Assembly: GCA_963704075.1 (NCBI GenBank)
Contig: CAVPGV010000010.1
Span: forward strand, 62,001-126,000
DNA from: JADKAV01 sp963704075
Lineage (GTDB): Bacteria; Actinomycetota; Actinomycetes; S36-B12; UBA10799
DNA: 64,000 bases
Direction of reading: 5' to 3'
Below are positions 26,634 through 36,737 of the stretch, piece after piece; position 1 is the first letter of the stretch; each line of letters starts with the position of its first letter. The translations under genes and the position numbers were made by a program. The notes beneath the pieces were generated by a model that searched no databases, was not told the DNA's origin, and was given only the letters and a program-made list of their open reading frames with translations.

Positions 26634-26808
26634 ATCGGGGAGAGTCTCAATGACCTGGCGGCCACGATCTGATGCGTGAAGTGTGGTCTCAGCACTTGCT
26701 GGAGGTGGTTGCCCGACGACTGTTACCTCTACCTCACGGACGTTATTGAAACGGCACGACCACGTAGCTGAAGGTCACGTAAGGGGAATGCTGCGTGTTT
26801 GCGCCGGG
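26634..26808. repeat. About 175-bp direct repeat, copy R1
   Basis: R1 (26634-26808) and R2 (27037-27210) share ATCGGGGAGAGTCT at one end, CTGGCGGCCACGATCTGATG, a central GACGACTGTTACCTC, and CTGCGTGTTTG near the other end. They are clearly homologous but diverged. Neither holds a recognisable ORF. Element B lies between them. Confidence 0.8.
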
Positions 26809-26831
26809 GCGGGAGCAGGGCGACTCATGCC

Positions 26832-26952
26832 GAGGCGTGAGAGTTGGGTACAGGCGTTGGAGATCGGTACAGGCGTTGGAGATCCGCGGGCCGCGCAACT
26901 CCAACGGTTGTGCGTTTGTCCAACGTCTGTACCCAACTCCAACGCCTGCGCA
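26832..26952. repeat. Dispersed 19-nt-unit hairpin element, copy B
   Basis: Inverted, near-identical copy of element A: units with core GCGTTGGAGAT, centre GCGGGCC, then inverted units with core CTCCAACGGTTGTG and TCCAACGTCTGT. It sits between direct repeats R1 and R2 in a gene-free stretch. Confidence 0.85.
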
Positions 26953-27036
26953 GGCGCGGGAGTCGGGCGCCGATTGAGCGCCGGAGCGTTACCAGGACGA
27001 GCGTGATGGTTTGCGGCCGAAGCGGTCGGACCGCAA

Positions 27037-27210
27037 ATCGGGGAGAGTCTGAAGGGCCTGGCGGCCACGATCTGATGCACAAATGTGGCCTCAGCACTCG
27101 CGGAGGTGGTTGCTCGACGACTGTTACCTCGACCTCACGGGCGTGGATTGAATCTGCACGACCGCGTAACTCAAGGTCACAGGAGGGGACTTCTGCGTGT
27201 TTGAGCCGGG
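27037..27210. repeat. About 175-bp direct repeat, copy R2
   Basis: Second copy of R1, same orientation, 403 bp further on. See R1 for the shared blocks. The copies differ at roughly one base in five by eye, so the duplication is not recent. Confidence 0.8.
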
Positions 27211-27405
27211 TTCACGATCACGAGCCAAGAAGCGTTCGTTCCAGACCCAAATTGGGGGAGCATCCCAACCGTCCGTCCAGCCGATCGGGGAGCACTGGGC
27301 CATTCCACGCCCGGACACCGACCAGCGCGGGGTGGGATCGACGGCCAGCCCTGCGCCACCGATGCAGCGTGAAACAACCGCGGCCTGCGCGGTGTTGCAA
27401 GGAAC

Positions 27406-28344
27406 ATGACCCATTTCGGCGACCCCTTCCGCGAGCAGAAATCCCTGTCGGCCGGCGAGGGCTGGGTGGAGTTGGAGGACCGGAGCGTGGTCTCGATGAC
27501 CGGATCCGACCGAATCCACTGGCTGGACTCACTGACTTCCCATCGCATCGAACCGGGTGCATCGACGCAGGCCCTCATCCTCGACCCGCACGGACACATC
27601 GAGTACGACCTGCACATCGTCGACGACGGCGAGACCACCTGGCTCATCGTCGACAGCGCAACCGTCGGAAACCTCGTCACGTACCTGGACTCGATGCGGT
27701 TCATGGCGGACGTGGCGGTCTCGGATGTCAGTGCCGACCACCACGTCGTGTGGGTGCCGCGGCGCGAGGTGCACGACGGCCACCCGACGTGGTTGATCCC
27801 CCTGGAGTTCGCCGGACTGGGGACGACACCCTCGGGCGAGGACCGAGGCGGCACTGCCGACAAGTACGTACCCGCGCGACCGGATCGCCTGGTCGGCGCC
27901 GAAGTGATCCTGTCCGTCGGCGAGCTGCCCGACGGCCCCCAGTGCGGCTCGTGGGCGTTGAACGCTCTGCGCATCGCCGCCGGGATCCCGGTGATCGGTG
28001 TCGACTCCGACCACAAGTCCCTTCCCCATGAACTCGGCCTGATCGGCCCGGCGGTGCACCTGGCCAAGGGTTGCTACCGCGGACAGGAGACCGTTGCCCG
28101 ACTGCACAACATGGGCCGCCCGCCCCGGCGCCTGGTTCTGCTGCACTTCGATGGCGCACTGCCAGACCCGGGCACCGAGGTCGTACGCGGCGACAAGGCC
28201 GTGGGCCGGCTCACCTCCGCGGCCCAGCACCACGAGCTCGGCCCTATCGGCCTGGCGGTGATCAAGCGTTCCGTACCGCTGGCAGAGCCCGTCCACGTGG
28301 ATGGCGTGGTCGCCTCCCAGGAGCAGATCGTCGCCGCCGAGTGA
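27406..28344 (+). CDS. ygfZ: YgfZ/GcvT-like folate-binding protein
   Basis: 312 aa, related to the T-protein of glycine cleavage. YgfZ uses folate to help assemble or repair Fe-S clusters. The family signature K-G-C-Y-x-G-Q-E is present as KGCYRGQETVARLHNMG, and LDSLTSHRIEPG is the usual N-terminal segment. An aminomethyltransferase would lack the KGC motif. It is followed 50 bp later by mycoredoxin. Confidence 0.9.
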   Translation: MTHFGDPFREQKSLSAGEGWVELEDRSVVSMTGSDRIHWLDSLTSHRIEPGASTQALILDPHGHIEYDLHIVDDGETTWLIVDSATVGNLVTYLDSMRFMADVAVSDVSADHHVVWVPRREVHDGHPTWLIPLEFAGLGTTPSGEDRGGTADKYVPARPDRLVGAEVILSVGELPDGPQCGSWALNALRIAAGIPVIGVDSDHKSLPHELGLIGPAVHLAKGCYRGQETVARLHNMGRPPRRLVLLHFDGALPDPGTEVVRGDKAVGRLTSAAQHHELGPIGLAVIKRSVPLAEPVHVDGVVASQEQIVAAE

Positions 28345-28394
28345 ACGTGCGCCGCCGAGTGAACCCCACTGATTCGACACCCAAGGAGACCCTC

Positions 28395-28625
28395 ATGATC
28401 ACCATGTACTCGACATCCTGGTGCGGCTACTGCATCCGACTGAAGTCGCAGATGAAGCGCGCCGGCCTGGCCTTCCAGGAGATCAACATCGAGCAGGATC
28501 CGGCTGCCGCCGAGTTCGTCGGCAGCGTCAACGGCGGCAACCACGTCGTACCGACGGTCGTGCTCCCTGATGGGTCCGCACTGACCAATCCCAGCATCGG
28601 GCAACTGCTGTCCGCGGCGAACTGA
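28395..28625 (+). CDS. mrx1: Mycoredoxin (glutaredoxin-like)
   Basis: 76 aa glutaredoxin fold with CxxC in TSWCGYCIRLK and the cis-Pro segment HVVPTVVLPDG. Mycoredoxin removes mycothiol from proteins, consistent with mshD in the same window. The ATG at 28395 follows AAGGAGA at the right distance; the longer frame upstream is a shadow of ygfZ. Confidence 0.9.
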   Translation: MITMYSTSWCGYCIRLKSQMKRAGLAFQEINIEQDPAAAEFVGSVNGGNHVVPTVVLPDGSALTNPSIGQLLSAAN

Positions 28626-28630
28626 GCCGC

Positions 28631-29203
28631 TCAGGCCCGTCGACTGCGCCGGTAGGGGCTCACGTGGGGATCGCTCTCGATCCAGAACCGCCAGAGCCTG
28701 TCCGCGGCCTTGCTCACCCCGACCCGCGGACCCCGGCTGAACGTTCCGACGTTCTCCGCGACGGACAACCGCAGACGTCCCTTTCGAAGGTCCACCCCGC
28801 TGTCGGCCGCTGTGACGCCCAGAGCCTGCCCCAGCCGCCCGGGACCGCGTGCCAGCACGTCGCTGCCTGATCGACGCGCACGCGCGACCTCCACACCCTC
28901 CACGACCTCCCCCGCGCGCAGCAGGATGCCACCTCCCACACCTTCTGGATGGCACACCACGTTGAGGCACCAGTGGACGCCGTAGCTCAGGTAGACGTAG
29001 GCGTGTCCCGGCGGGCCGAACATGACGGCGTTCTTGGCCCCCGGTCCACGGAAGGCATGGCTCGCCGGATCGCGCTGTCCGGCATACGCCTCCACTTCGA
29101 CGATCCGAACGGTCACGGCATCGTCTCGGATGGTGGCGCCCAGCAGCAACGGGGCAACCTCCTCGGCCGGACCCGCGAGCGCAGCGAACAGGTCGACGGT
29201 CAC
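28631..29203 (-). CDS. mpg: 3-methyladenine DNA glycosylase (AAG/MPG family)
   Basis: 190 aa. Excises alkylated purines. Family marks are VEVEAYAGQRDPASHAFRG (catalytic Glu), AVMFGPPGHAYVYLSYGVHW, NVVCHPEGVGGGILLR and LARGPGRLGQALGV. The start GTG 29203 is set by alignment to the family N-terminus. It is convergent with mrx1 and divergent from an AlkZ-like glycosylase gene. Confidence 0.9.
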   Translation of the reverse strand: MTVDLFAALAGPAEEVAPLLLGATIRDDAVTVRIVEVEAYAGQRDPASHAFRGPGAKNAVMFGPPGHAYVYLSYGVHWCLNVVCHPEGVGGGILLRAGEVVEGVEVARARRSGSDVLARGPGRLGQALGVTAADSGVDLRKGRLRLSVAENVGTFSRGPRVGVSKAADRLWRFWIESDPHVSPYRRSRRA

Positions 29204-29339
29204 GTCGACCAGTGTCCCCGAAGCCGTCGGCAACGGTTGGGCAGCGACGGACCGCCGACGAGAGCCCGACGAGGGGGTCAGGTGATCTTCGAGCTCGCCG
29301 CCTGGCCCGATCGCTGCCACCGCGCGTCGAAACTGGGCC

Positions 29340-30426
29340 ATGATGGCGTCGATGACTGAACTCACCGATCGCGACGTACTCGGCATGCGACTGGCGAACC
29401 TGCGCTTGAGCGTGCCCGGTCGCAGCCCCGCCGACCTCGTGGACTGGTTCGGGGCGATGCAGGCCCAGGATCTGGCCAGCGGAAAATGGTCGCTGGGTGT
29501 GCGCATTCCCGGCAGCAGCGAGGCGGACATCGACGCGGCGCTGGCCGCGGGCGAGGTAATACGCACCTGGCCGATGCGCGGAACCATTCACTTGATCCAC
29601 CCGCAGAACGCGCGCTGGATGCTCGAACTCACCGGCTCCCGGGCGCTCATGGGCCTGCGGAAGCGCTGGGACTACCTCGGGCTGGACCGCAAGACCGTCG
29701 ACCGGGCCGCGGACGTGCTGGGTGATGCTTTGCGAGGCGGCACGCGGCTCACCCGCGGGCAGTGCCTGGACGTGTTGTCCGACGCGGGGATCGAGACCGG
29801 GCCAGGGCGTTCGTACCACCTCCTGTGGCACACCGCCCAGACCGGGGTGACCTGCATCGGGCCGAACGAGGGCAAGGAGCAGACCTTCGTCCTGCTCGAG
29901 GATTGGGCTCCCGAGCAACGCGCGCCGGACCGGCAGGAGGCGCTGACCCTCATCGCGCAGATGTACTTCCAAAGCCACGGACCGACCACGCGGGCGGACT
30001 TCCAGGGGTGGACCGGCCTGACGGCGACGGATGCGAGAAGCGGCCATCGACCAGGCAGACCTGCAACGCGCGACTTGGGCCGGCCGGGAGGTCTTCTACG
30101 TCGACTCTGAACGCCCAGAACCGCCCAGGGCCCTGCTTCTGCCCGGGTTCGACGAATACATGCTGGGCTACAAGGACCGCGGGCTGTTCCTCCATCCCGT
30201 TGACAGCGACAAGATCGTGCCCGGCGGAAACGGGATGTTCAAGGCGACCGTGGTGGAAAGTGGGACGGTCGTGGGCACCTGGCATCGGAAGCCTCTGTCC
30301 AAGACCCTCAGAGTCACGATCAGCGCGTTCGCACCCCTCACGAAGACAACCCGAAAAGCGATCGAAACGCGCGCCCACGAGTATGCGTCCTACGCGGGCC
30401 GAGCACTCGACCTGCGCTTCGACTGA
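29340..30426 (+). CDS. AlkZ-like (HTH_42) winged-helix DNA glycosylase family protein (frame broken)
   Basis: About 361 aa when repaired. The HTH_42/AlkZ fold has tandem winged helices. The catalytic QxQ motif is visible as GAMQAQDLASGKWSLGVR (about residues 40-57), followed by WPMRGTIHLIHP. The C-terminal half (LLLPGFDEYMLGYKDR, TISAFAPLTK) lies in another frame after a break at about 30034 (ACGGATGCGAGAAGC). Members unhook interstrand crosslinks or remove alkylated bases. It is divergent from mpg, so both may be alkylation-repair genes. Start M1, M2 or M5 are all possible. Confidence 0.8.
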
Positions 30427-30505
30427 CACCGACCCGGACACGCACGACGCCAGCCTCCCTGATCGGGCGCTCGACTGCCGATAGCGTCACCTGCCGGGAG
30501 GTCCC

Positions 30506-31642
30506 ATGTCCAAAACCCCGGCCACGCCACCACCCGGTCTCGAACCGGGTGCCTTGAGCGGTCCCTTGGGCCAATGGATGCGTCGCCCCCTCCCTCCGTG
30601 GAGTGCCCACGCCTTCGTCGTCTTCATCCTGCTGGTTCTGACCACGTGGGCGGCGACAACCATGCTCGGCCGCGTGCGGTACCTCCTGTGGTGGGGGCTG
30701 GTCGCCGCCTTCCTGTATTTCGCGATGGCGCCCGCGGTGGATTGGCTGGTACGCAAAGGACTCAAGCGGGGCCTGGCCACCGGCGTCGTGATGCTGGGGC
30801 TGATCCTCAGTGTCCTGGTCCTGCTGATCGCTATGACGCCGTTGATCGTCAGCGAGACGGAGGCAATGATCGCGGACGTCCCCGGCATGATCAACAACCT
30901 GAAGGACTTCGCCGGCCATTTCGGTGTGAACCTGGACGCACCGGGCACCGGGCAGCAGGCACAGTCGGCACTGTCGGCCCTCCAGGGGCATCTGCCCGAT
31001 CTCGCCGGGGGCGCGCTGAGTGTGACCAGCGCCGTGCTCGGTGGCTTGTTCGAGTTCTTCGTGATCCTGCTCTTCACGTTCTTCCTGCTGGCCAACCAGG
31101 ACACGTTCCGACGCTTCCTGCTGTCCCTGATGGCGCCCGGCACCCAGAGCCTGGTCGGCCAGGCGTGGGACATCGCCGTGTTCAAGACCGGTGGCTACCT
31201 GTATTCGCGCATCCTCACCGCGTTCCTGGCGGGTTCCGTCGTGGGAGTGGCACTCTGGCTGCTCGACTGCCCGTATGCCCTGGCCCTGGCGATCTGGTAC
31301 GGCCTGGTCTCGCAGTTCCTGCCGATGATCGGCACGTACGTGGCAGCTGCGCTGCCCCTGCTGATCCTGCTCACCCGCGACCCCGCCGATGCCCTCATCT
31401 TCGTGATCGTGCTCGCCGCCTGGGTGCCGTTCCAGGACTACGTGATCAGCCCACGGGTGTCCGCCAAGACGATGCAACTCTCGCCGGCCGCCGCCGTGAT
31501 CTCCCTGCTCATCGGAGGGGCGGTGTTCGGGCCGCTGGGCGCTTTCCTGGCCCTGCCCGCGGCCGCCGTGATCCAGAGCGTGGCGACCGCCTTCTTCCCG
31601 CGCCACACCGTCGTGGAGAGCGCGGCGGTCCGCGGGACCTGA
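30506..31642 (+). CDS. AI-2E family (PerM-type) transporter
   Basis: 378 aa, about eight membrane helices. WWGLVAAFLYFAMAPAVDWL, FFVILLFTFFLLANQDTFRR and IWYGLVSQFLPMIGTYVAAA are typical segments, the last with the conserved IP/MIG turn. YVISPRVSAKTMQLSP and GAFLALPAAAVIQ close the protein. Substrates differ in this family (autoinducer-2, ions), so none is given. GGGAGG precedes the ATG. Confidence 0.85.
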   Translation: MSKTPATPPPGLEPGALSGPLGQWMRRPLPPWSAHAFVVFILLVLTTWAATTMLGRVRYLLWWGLVAAFLYFAMAPAVDWLVRKGLKRGLATGVVMLGLILSVLVLLIAMTPLIVSETEAMIADVPGMINNLKDFAGHFGVNLDAPGTGQQAQSALSALQGHLPDLAGGALSVTSAVLGGLFEFFVILLFTFFLLANQDTFRRFLLSLMAPGTQSLVGQAWDIAVFKTGGYLYSRILTAFLAGSVVGVALWLLDCPYALALAIWYGLVSQFLPMIGTYVAAALPLLILLTRDPADALIFVIVLAAWVPFQDYVISPRVSAKTMQLSPAAAVISLLIGGAVFGPLGAFLALPAAAVIQSVATAFFPRHTVVESAAVRGT

Positions 31643-31939
31643 ACACCGGCGCGCGAAAAACGCGGTAGGACAGTCCGGCGTAGCCGCGAACACGGTTGCG
31701 ACGAACCTCCCCGGCTCTACGCAGAAAGGCTCGGTCAGGCCGCTGCATCACGGGCAATGCGGCTCTGGCGTGGCACACATCGGTGGGGCAGAACGGCGAA
31801 TGAACTCGCGAATCACCCCACGCCGGCGGCGGCTCGACGCCTTCGGACGGTGAGCTCGACATCAGCCGCCTGCGCAGGTGCAGCCGACTCCGGCCGGTGC
31901 ACGGCCGCGGACCGGGCATGAACTCCCCTCGCCGCGCCG
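31643..31939. other. Gene-free stretch between convergent genes
   Basis: 297 bp between the AI-2E-family stop and the methyltransferase stop. No ORF, repeat or strong hairpin with U-tract seen. Confidence 0.45.
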
Positions 31940-32533
31940 CTAGTCCCGGACTGCGAGGACCACCGTGTCCAATGCGACCGCCCCATCGACGGGACGCTGG
32001 GCCAGTTCGGCCACCTCGATGCGCAACTCCGACAGTGCGTCCACCGTGTTCTCCACCGTGTAGCAGACCTCGGGATCGGGCGGACCACCGTGACCGTTCT
32101 CGACATTGGCCTTGTCATGAGCCACCACGAAGACCGCACCGCCTGGCTGCAGCCACTCGGCGGCGCGGCGCAGGATCCGGGCCTGGTGCTCGTCGGGAAC
32201 CTGCAGGTACGACAGCAGAACCAGGTCGACCGCAGTCGTGGGGTGGTATCGGTCGACGTCGCTGACGACCGTGGCCAGTTCGGCCTGCGCCTCGAAGGCC
32301 ATCGCGCGGGCTTTGGCGAGTCCCACCTCTGAGAAGTCGACCGCGGTGACGTCCCACCCCTGCGTGGCCAGCCACACCGCATTGCGGCCCTCGCCGGCGC
32401 CGAGGTCTATGGCCGTACCGGGGGTCCGGTCGCTCAAGTACTGCGCCACGAACAGGTTCGGCGTCGCACTCCAGACCAATTCGGAATCCTGATACCGGTC
32501 GTCCCACCCTTGTGCATCCACGCCGCCATTCAA
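31940..32533 (-). CDS. Class I SAM-dependent methyltransferase
   Basis: 197 aa, similar in layout to the TehB/thiopurine-type methyltransferases. The opening GWDDRYQDSELVWS, motif I AIDLGAGEGRNAVWLA and motif II VTAVDFSEVGLAKAR are clear; VDLVLLSYLQVP is motif IV. Substrate unknown. It is divergent from pgm. The TTG at 32533 or GTG at 32521 may be the start. Confidence 0.85.
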   Translation of the reverse strand: MNGGVDAQGWDDRYQDSELVWSATPNLFVAQYLSDRTPGTAIDLGAGEGRNAVWLATQGWDVTAVDFSEVGLAKARAMAFEAQAELATVVSDVDRYHPTTAVDLVLLSYLQVPDEHQARILRRAAEWLQPGGAVFVVAHDKANVENGHGGPPDPEVCYTVENTVDALSELRIEVAELAQRPVDGAVALDTVVLAVRD

Positions 32534-32547
32534 TCAGCCACTCGGAC

Positions 32548-32560
32548 TACCCTGCGAATC

Positions 32561-32561
<1 letters not shown>
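32548..32561 (+). promoter_or_regulatory. Leaderless-type -10 element of pgm
   Basis: TACCCT (32548-32553), 7 nt, then ATG 32561. Confidence 0.5.
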
Positions 32562-34179
<1,618 letters not shown>

Positions 34180-34183
<4 letters not shown>

Positions 34184-34812
34184 GTGCGATCGTGCTGGGC
34201 GCCGGCCCCGGCCTCGGAATGGCGCTCGCACGCGCCTACGGCCAGACCGGCCGCCCAGTCGCGATCGTCGCCCGCCGCCGGGAAGCCGTCGAGGTATACG
34301 CGGCATCGCTGACCGGAGTCGACGCGCTCGGGCTCACTGCGGATCTGGGCGATCCGGAAGCGGTGGCGTCGGTGATCCGCGAGGCCGCAGACCGGCTCGG
34401 GGCTCCCGACATCGTCCATTACAACGCCTCGACCATGGTCCAGGGGACTCCCAGCCAGGTGCCACTCGCCGGGGTCGAACAGGCCTGGCGGGTGGGTTGT
34501 CTGGGGGCATGGGCGGCTTTGCAGGCCTCGGTCCCCGTGATGCCGACCGGATCGGCGTTCTTCGTCACCGGGGGCGGGCTGGCGCTGGATCCTTGGCCGT
34601 CGGCCAGCGCGTTGGCTGCGGCGAAGGCCGCATTGCGCAGCCTGGTGCACTCCGCCGCCAAGGAACTGACGGACATCCGGGTGGCGATGATCACCGTGTC
34701 CGGAGTCATCGCCCAGGACACCGCATTGTCCCCCGACGAGATCGCCCGGCACTTCCTCGGTCTGCTCGAACAGACCCATCCCGCGGTGGAGACTGTGCTC
34801 CCGAGCGCCTAA
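34180..34812 (+). CDS. SDR-fold protein lacking the catalytic tyrosine
   Basis: 210 aa. The Rossmann start is AIVLGAGPGLGMALARAYG with the Gly-rich turn, followed by IVARRREAVE and a DLGDP segment. In active short-chain dehydrogenases the catalytic YxxxK would fall in SASALAAAKAALRSLV; here the Lys is present but Leu occupies the Tyr position. It may bind NAD(P) without oxidoreductase activity or use another residue. It is coupled to pgm by ATGA. Confidence 0.72.
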
Positions 34813-34823
34813 CTTGGTGCGTA
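34810..34823 (+). promoter_or_regulatory. Leaderless-type -10 element
   Basis: TAACTT (34810-34815) overlaps the stop of the SDR gene and lies 7 nt before ATG 34823. Confidence 0.45.
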
Positions 34824-35227
34824 TGCTTCGCGTGCTGATTCTGCTGGCCCTCGTCGGGTTCGCCGTGTACGTGGTGCTGAAGCTGGTCAATCAAGCCCCC
34901 AACGCCGCCGCGATCCGCACGACGGCCCGACGCGCGGACCAGGCGTTGCCGCCCATCGATGTTGGCGACTTCGAACAGGCCGCCGCCATTGCCACCGGGC
35001 CCGACAAGGGGCTCGGCGTTCTGCGGCTGACGCCGAGCCAACTGATCTTCGCCAGCGGTTCCGGGCGGATCATCACCATTGAACGTTTCGACATCACCGG
35101 CGTCAGCGCCACTACACACCTACCCGACCGGGAGAGCGCCAGACCGGTGCTGGCCGTCACCACCCCTGAGAGGTCCCACTACTTCGCCGTCGACGACCCG
35201 GCCGCCTGGGAGCGCCGCTTGCTCTGA
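34823..35227 (+). CDS. Membrane-anchored protein with a PH-like domain
   Basis: 134 aa. One N-terminal membrane helix (VLILLALVGFAVYVVLKLV), then a soluble beta-rich domain (GVLRLTPSQLIFASGSGRIITI, RPVLAVTTPERSHYFAV) whose strand pattern resembles bacterial PH-like folds. No enzyme motif. TTG 34814 and GTG 34817 are other possible starts. Its 3' end overlaps the convergent GNAT gene by about 49 bp. Confidence 0.6.
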   Translation: MLRVLILLALVGFAVYVVLKLVNQAPNAAAIRTTARRADQALPPIDVGDFEQAAAIATGPDKGLGVLRLTPSQLIFASGSGRIITIERFDITGVSATTHLPDRESARPVLAVTTPERSHYFAVDDPAAWERRLL

Positions 35228-35730
35228 GGGGGAGCGGCCTGGAGTTCCAGGACCATCCTGGTGTTGCCCAGAGTGTTGGGCCGGACCCGATCCAGGTCCA
35301 GGAACTCCGCGACCCCCTCGTCGACCGATTGCAGCAACTCCTCGTACACCCGGGTCTCGACCCCCCGCTCGTTGAACTCCTCGAAACCGAAGGCCGCGAA
35401 GAACTCGGTTTCGAACGTCAGACAGAAGACCCGGCTGACCCCCAGGTCACGGGCCCGTCCGACCAGGGCGGCCAGCACAGAGGAACCGATCCCGCGGCGC
35501 ATCATGTGCGGCAGCACGGCCAGCGTGCGGACCTCGGCGAGGTCCTCCCACATCACATGCAGCGCCCCGCAGCCCACGATCGCCCCGTCGTCGTCCGCCA
35601 CGAAGAAGTCGGTCACATCCTCGTACAACGCCACGGTCGCCTTGGAGAGCAACCGGCGGTCCGGCGCGTACTGGTCGATGAGGGCCCGGATGGTCCGCAC
35701 ATCCGAGGTTCGTGCGGGACGGATCTGCAT
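35179..35730 (-). CDS. argA: N-acetylglutamate synthase (GNAT type)
   Basis: 183 aa single-domain acetyltransferase resembling the stand-alone actinobacterial NAGS, which starts arginine synthesis by acetylating glutamate. Marks: RPARTSDVRTIRALIDQYA, the GNAT loop MMRRGIGSSVLAALVGRA, then VFCLTFETEFFAAFGFEE and VAEFLDLDRVRPNTLGNTRM, a tail shared with the mycobacterial enzyme as I remember it. A basic extension follows. It is not in an arginine operon here. Confidence 0.85.
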   Translation of the reverse strand: MQIRPARTSDVRTIRALIDQYAPDRRLLSKATVALYEDVTDFFVADDDGAIVGCGALHVMWEDLAEVRTLAVLPHMMRRGIGSSVLAALVGRARDLGVSRVFCLTFETEFFAAFGFEEFNERGVETRVYEELLQSVDEGVAEFLDLDRVRPNTLGNTRMVLELQAAPPQSKRRSQAAGSSTAK

Positions 35731-35826
35731 GCTTCAAGTGTTCCGCGCGGGGTCGACGGGTTCGACGGTGGGTGGGCGGATGTGCGGTTGGGCGTCCCGG
35801 GACCGCGATCCGCTTCGTGTGCCCGC

Positions 35827-35958
35827 ACAACAGCCGTTGGACTTACGCACAACCGTTGGACAAACGCACAACCGTGAGGAAAACCGCCCGTTGGACTCGT
35901 CTGTACCGGACTCCAACGCCGGTGCCGACTCCCACGCCTGTACCCATCCCGACGCCTG
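35827..35958. repeat. Dispersed 19-nt-unit hairpin element, copy C
   Basis: Direct units ACAACAGCCGTTGGACTT, ACAACCGTTGGACAAACGC and a weaker third, then inverted units with core ACTCCAACGCCGG and ACTCCCACGCCTGT. It lies between argA and coaX and is the most degenerate copy. Confidence 0.75.
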
Positions 35959-35984
35959 CCCGACCACGCGTCGCCCGCCGACGC

Positions 35985-36737
35985 TCACCGGTTCTTCTGG
36001 AAGACCAACCGCAGGCCGATCAACGTGAGGTCCGGCTCGTGGGCGGTGATGGTGCGCGATTCAGGCAGCACGATCGGCGCCAGCCCACCGGTGGCGATGA
36101 CCGCCTCCAGCGCGACCTCTTCGCGGATCCGGTCGACAAGGCCGTCCACCTGACCGGCGAACCCGTACAAGGCGCCGGATTGCAGCGCCTCGACGGTGTT
36201 CTTGCCGATCACCGAACGGGGCGCGACGAGTTCCACCTTTCGCAAGGCCGCAGCCCTCGAAGCGAGCGCATCGAGCGAGATCTCGATGCCCGGGGCCAGC
36301 GCGCCGCCCAGGAACTCCCCCTTCGCAGACACCACGTCGAGGTTGGTGGAGGTCCCGAAGTCCACCACGACGCACGGCCCGCCGTAGAGCGCGTGCGCGG
36401 CCAGCGTGTTGACGATGCGGTCCGCGCCGACCTCTTTGGGGTTGTCGGTCAGGATCGGCACACCGGTCTTGGTGCCCGGCTCGACGATGACGGTGCGCAC
36501 ATCCGGGTAGTACTCACTGATCATCCACCGGATCTCGCGCAGCACCGCGGGCACGGTGGAACACAGGGCGATGCCGTCGATGTCCGGCTCACCGCGCAGC
36601 AGTGCGCGGAACATGATGTACATCTCGTCGGCCGTAGCCCGGGGGTCGGTCTTCACACGGAACGACCGGTGCAGATCCTCACCGTCGAACATGCCGAGCA
36701 CCGTGTTCGTGTTCCCGATGTCAATCGTGAGCAGCAT
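35985..36737 (-). CDS. coaX: Type III pantothenate kinase
   Basis: 250 aa. Phosphorylates pantothenate, the first step of CoA synthesis. The ASKHA phosphate loop is LTIDIGNTNTVLGMF; GADRIVNTLAAHALYG and VVVDFGTSTNLDVVS are conserved; GGALAPGIEIS follows. Real start ATG 36737 lies inside the 3' end of nadC (17-bp overlap); the ORF extends further but the family begins here. It is last of the leftward run panC-nadB-nadC-coaX. Confidence 0.93.
   Translation of the reverse strand: MLLTIDIGNTNTVLGMFDGEDLHRSFRVKTDPRATADEMYIMFRALLRGEPDIDGIALCSTVPAVLREIRWMISEYYPDVRTVIVEPGTKTGVPILTDNPKEVGADRIVNTLAAHALYGGPCVVVDFGTSTNLDVVSAKGEFLGGALAPGIEISLDALASRAAALRKVELVAPRSVIGKNTVEALQSGALYGFAGQVDGLVDRIREEVALEAVIATGGLAPIVLPESRTITAHEPDLTLIGLRLVFQKNR

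Larger units (their letters stand above)
26586..27405. other. Repeat-rich 820-bp gene-free stretch
   Basis: Between the Fur-family gene and ygfZ there is no supportable coding gene. It holds R1, element B and R2, then about 195 bp (27211-27405) with nothing recognisable except that it must carry the ygfZ promoter. Candidate ORFs here merely run through the repeats. Confidence 0.7.

Noticed and set aside
26683..28031. ORFs running through R1, element B and R2
   Set aside because: Their translations simply read the repeats (similar strings appear at 17.1-17.5 kb from the inverted copy) and have no start signals or domains.
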